Assembly: GCA_023078555.1 (NCBI GenBank)
Contig: CM041199.1
Span: 5,399,315-5,463,314, forward strand
Length of the DNA stretch: 64,000 bases
Reading direction: 5' to 3'
DNA from: Ulva prolifera
Lineage: Eukaryota > Chlorophyta > Ulvophyceae > Ulvales > Ulvaceae
Under the pieces are notes generated by a model, which saw only the letters and a list, made by a program, of their open reading frames with translations, made no database searches and had not been told where the DNA came from. Positions 62,678 to 64,000 of the stretch are shown here, in pieces (the stretch's first letter is position 1; every line of letters begins with the position of its first letter). A program made the translations under genes and the position numbers.

Positions 62678-63679
62678 CTATCGAAGCGCCACCGCTATAG
62701 TGACCAGGGCAATCTGCGCCGCGGTCGCGAGCGACACGACTGCCACCTCATGCCAGCCACACATCTCGAGGTGGTGGTGCAGAGGTGCCATGCGAAGCAG
62801 GCGCCGGCCCTCCCCCCGGTGCCTCTGCGTCCACGCGTACCACCCCAGCTGCAGCGCCGTTGACCCTGCCTCAAGTGCCAGCACGGCCGACAGCCACGCC
62901 ACCCAGCCGTGAACCCCACCGAGAGCAGCAACAGCTGCTACAGCTGCGCCGAGGCCGTGCGAGCCGCAGTTGCCCATGAAGGCTGCTGCTGGATGGCGGT
63001 TGAGCACGTAGAAGCCGCAGACTGCGCCACTGAGGCAAGCGCAGAGCGCCTGAAGGTCAGGGCAGGCTGCCCCATGGAGGCCGATGCCTGTGCCAGACAG
63101 CACCAGTGCTGTGCAAGAGGCGGCCAGGCCGTCCAGGCCATCTGTGAGGTTGACCGCGTTGACTTCTGAGATGTACGTGAACGCACAGAGGAGCTTGTAC
63201 ATGATGGGCGGGACTGCGAGCGACAGCCACGGTGCGATGTGGAGTTGGACAGCAGTGACGGTGCCACGACCTGTGCAGGAGATGAGATGCTGAGGCATGA
63301 AGTGCACTGATGCTGCAGCGAGAATGAGCCCGGATAGGCCTTGGATGAGCAGCTGTTCGGTTGCTGAGAGGCCTCGGCACTTGATGGAGCGGGGGTTGAC
63401 CGTGAAGAAATCGTCCAGCAGTCCTACAATGGAGGCGGCCAGTGTGACAGCACAGGCGAGCAGGAGCCTCGGCGTCGTGGCATGAGCAAGTGCGACGGCA
63501 CATGCTACTGGAATAAAGACTGCCCCAGCTGCGGTGGGCGTTCCAGACTTGGTGAAGTGGCTTGCAGGGCCCGTCGAGCGGATCGGCTGTCTCAGTTTGC
63601 TCAGAAGGGGCAGTGACAGCTTGCAAGTGGCCATGGAGATTGCAAGACACTGGCACCATTGAATCAACATCCCCTGCAT
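62678..63679 (-). CDS. mraY: Phospho-N-acetylmuramoyl-pentapeptide transferase (MraY) homologue, with Asn at a conserved catalytic Asp
   Basis: MraY makes lipid I from UDP-MurNAc-pentapeptide and a polyprenyl phosphate, a membrane step of peptidoglycan synthesis. In some green lineages it acts in the plastid. The exon encodes 333 residues with family motifs in order: STGPASHFTKSGTPTAAG, GLLDDFFTV (the paired Asp), NAVNLTDGLDGLA, FMGNCGSHGLG and MAPLHHHLEMCGWHE. About nine hydrophobic membrane segments are visible. The third conserved acidic position, normally the Asp of FMGD, is Asn here (codon AAC). The bacterial N-terminal membrane segment is not in this exon. The ATG at 63679 lies about 20 residues before the first conserved block, so an upstream exon (targeting peptide and first helix) is likely near or beyond 63.7-64.0 kb. 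Whether the enzyme is active is unclear. Confidence 0.9.
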   Translation of the reverse strand: MQGMLIQWCQCLAISMATCKLSLPLLSKLRQPIRSTGPASHFTKSGTPTAAGAVFIPVACAVALAHATTPRLLLACAVTLAASIVGLLDDFFTVNPRSIKCRGLSATEQLLIQGLSGLILAAASVHFMPQHLISCTGRGTVTAVQLHIAPWLSLAVPPIMYKLLCAFTYISEVNAVNLTDGLDGLAASCTALVLSGTGIGLHGAACPDLQALCACLSGAVCGFYVLNRHPAAAFMGNCGSHGLGAAVAAVAALGGVHGWVAWLSAVLALEAGSTALQLGWYAWTQRHRGEGRRLLRMAPLHHHLEMCGWHEVAVVSLATAAQIALVTIAVALR

Positions 63680-64000
63680 GCAGTCTCGAGCCTGATGTGT
63701 GACGCTCAGGTGCCATCGGCTTCGAGATCGTTCAGCATATCAGATTGACCAGAGAATCTGGAAGACTGCCTCTCCGCAAGTACTACAGTGTATTGCCATT
63801 TCATGTTCAAATGGAAAGCGTACGGGTCCTTGTAGATACTCCAATGTCCCTGAAAATACAATAGTGATAAGGCAGCCAAGCTTCGAAGCACATTCGCTCA
63901 AGCTGATCCCTGATGGTTGACGTTGCAGTGACAACAGGGCATCAGAAACGGCCAGAACTCTGCCTTGAGGTGATCTACTACAATCTGACTTCCTTTTTGC
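63680..64000. other. Window edge upstream of MraY
   Basis: About 320 bases expected to contain the MraY leader or its 5' exon(s). Two short minus-strand open stretches (63891-63706, 63934-63740) exist. Neither reads clearly as a transit peptide or the missing first helix. Confidence 0.3.

Noticed and set aside
61854..62912. 352-residue plus-strand open frame
   Set aside because: Overlaps MraY antisense for its last part. Cys/Ser/Thr-rich sequence with no domain and no exon context.
13475..63679. Bacterial contig or contamination, given GlpX and MraY
   Set aside because: GlpX has six spliceosomal introns, and both genes sit among clearly eukaryotic multi-exon genes with the same base composition and donor style.

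Overview
This window is nuclear DNA from a eukaryote, most likely a green alga. Its genes are split by many spliceosomal introns, and exon phases match across every junction I could chain. Exons are GC-rich, while introns and spacers are closer to 50% GC and full of TGCATGCA-type words. Splice donors often read GTGCGC or GTGCGT. The gene content fits the green lineage: a plant UPL1/UPL2-type HECT ubiquitin ligase, a universal-code eRF1, an MraY homologue (the plastid peptidoglycan pathway in some green lineages) and a GlpX-type class II fructose bisphosphatase. I cannot name the species.

Layout. 1-12.8 kb (-): the 5' part of a giant UPL1-like HECT E3 whose catalytic end lies outside the window. 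13.5-17.3 kb (-): seven-exon class II FBPase/SBPase (GlpX). 17.3-18.7 kb: a divergent spacer with several strong hairpins. 18.7-22.4 kb (+): complete eight-exon eRF1. 24.0-25.8 kb (-): a six-exon, 345-residue protein I do not recognise. 26.2-30.8 kb (-): a seven-exon, 1,082-residue Ala-rich coiled-coil protein. 31.6-33.8 kb (-): a five-exon UBA/UAS/UBX protein (FAF2/UBXD8-like, p97/Cdc48 adaptor). 36.0-40.0 kb (-): a protein with an F-box-like segment followed by a protein kinase domain with altered motifs. 40-47.5 kb: gene-poor, with simple repeats, a 40-bp perfect palindrome and one copy of a dispersed repeat. 47.5-48.4 kb (-): a weak kinase-like fragment. 48.6-61.4 kb (+): a long, divergent XRN-type 5'-3' exonuclease gene with a 4.3-kb intron holding a 41-bp minisatellite and repeat copies. 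62.7-63.7 kb (-): MraY.

The genes do not form an operon or an obvious joint system. Three of them (UPL1-like E3, UBX protein, F-box-kinase) belong to the ubiquitin/p97 world. eRF1 and XRN act on translation and RNA turnover. GlpX and MraY are bacterial-type metabolic enzymes carried as intron-containing or nuclear-embedded genes. The most notable points are an Asn in place of a conserved Asp in MraY, the actinobacterial/Chloroflexi-like signature of GlpX, the F-box-kinase fusion with HCD and DWG motifs, and a four-copy dispersed repeat of about 165 bp.
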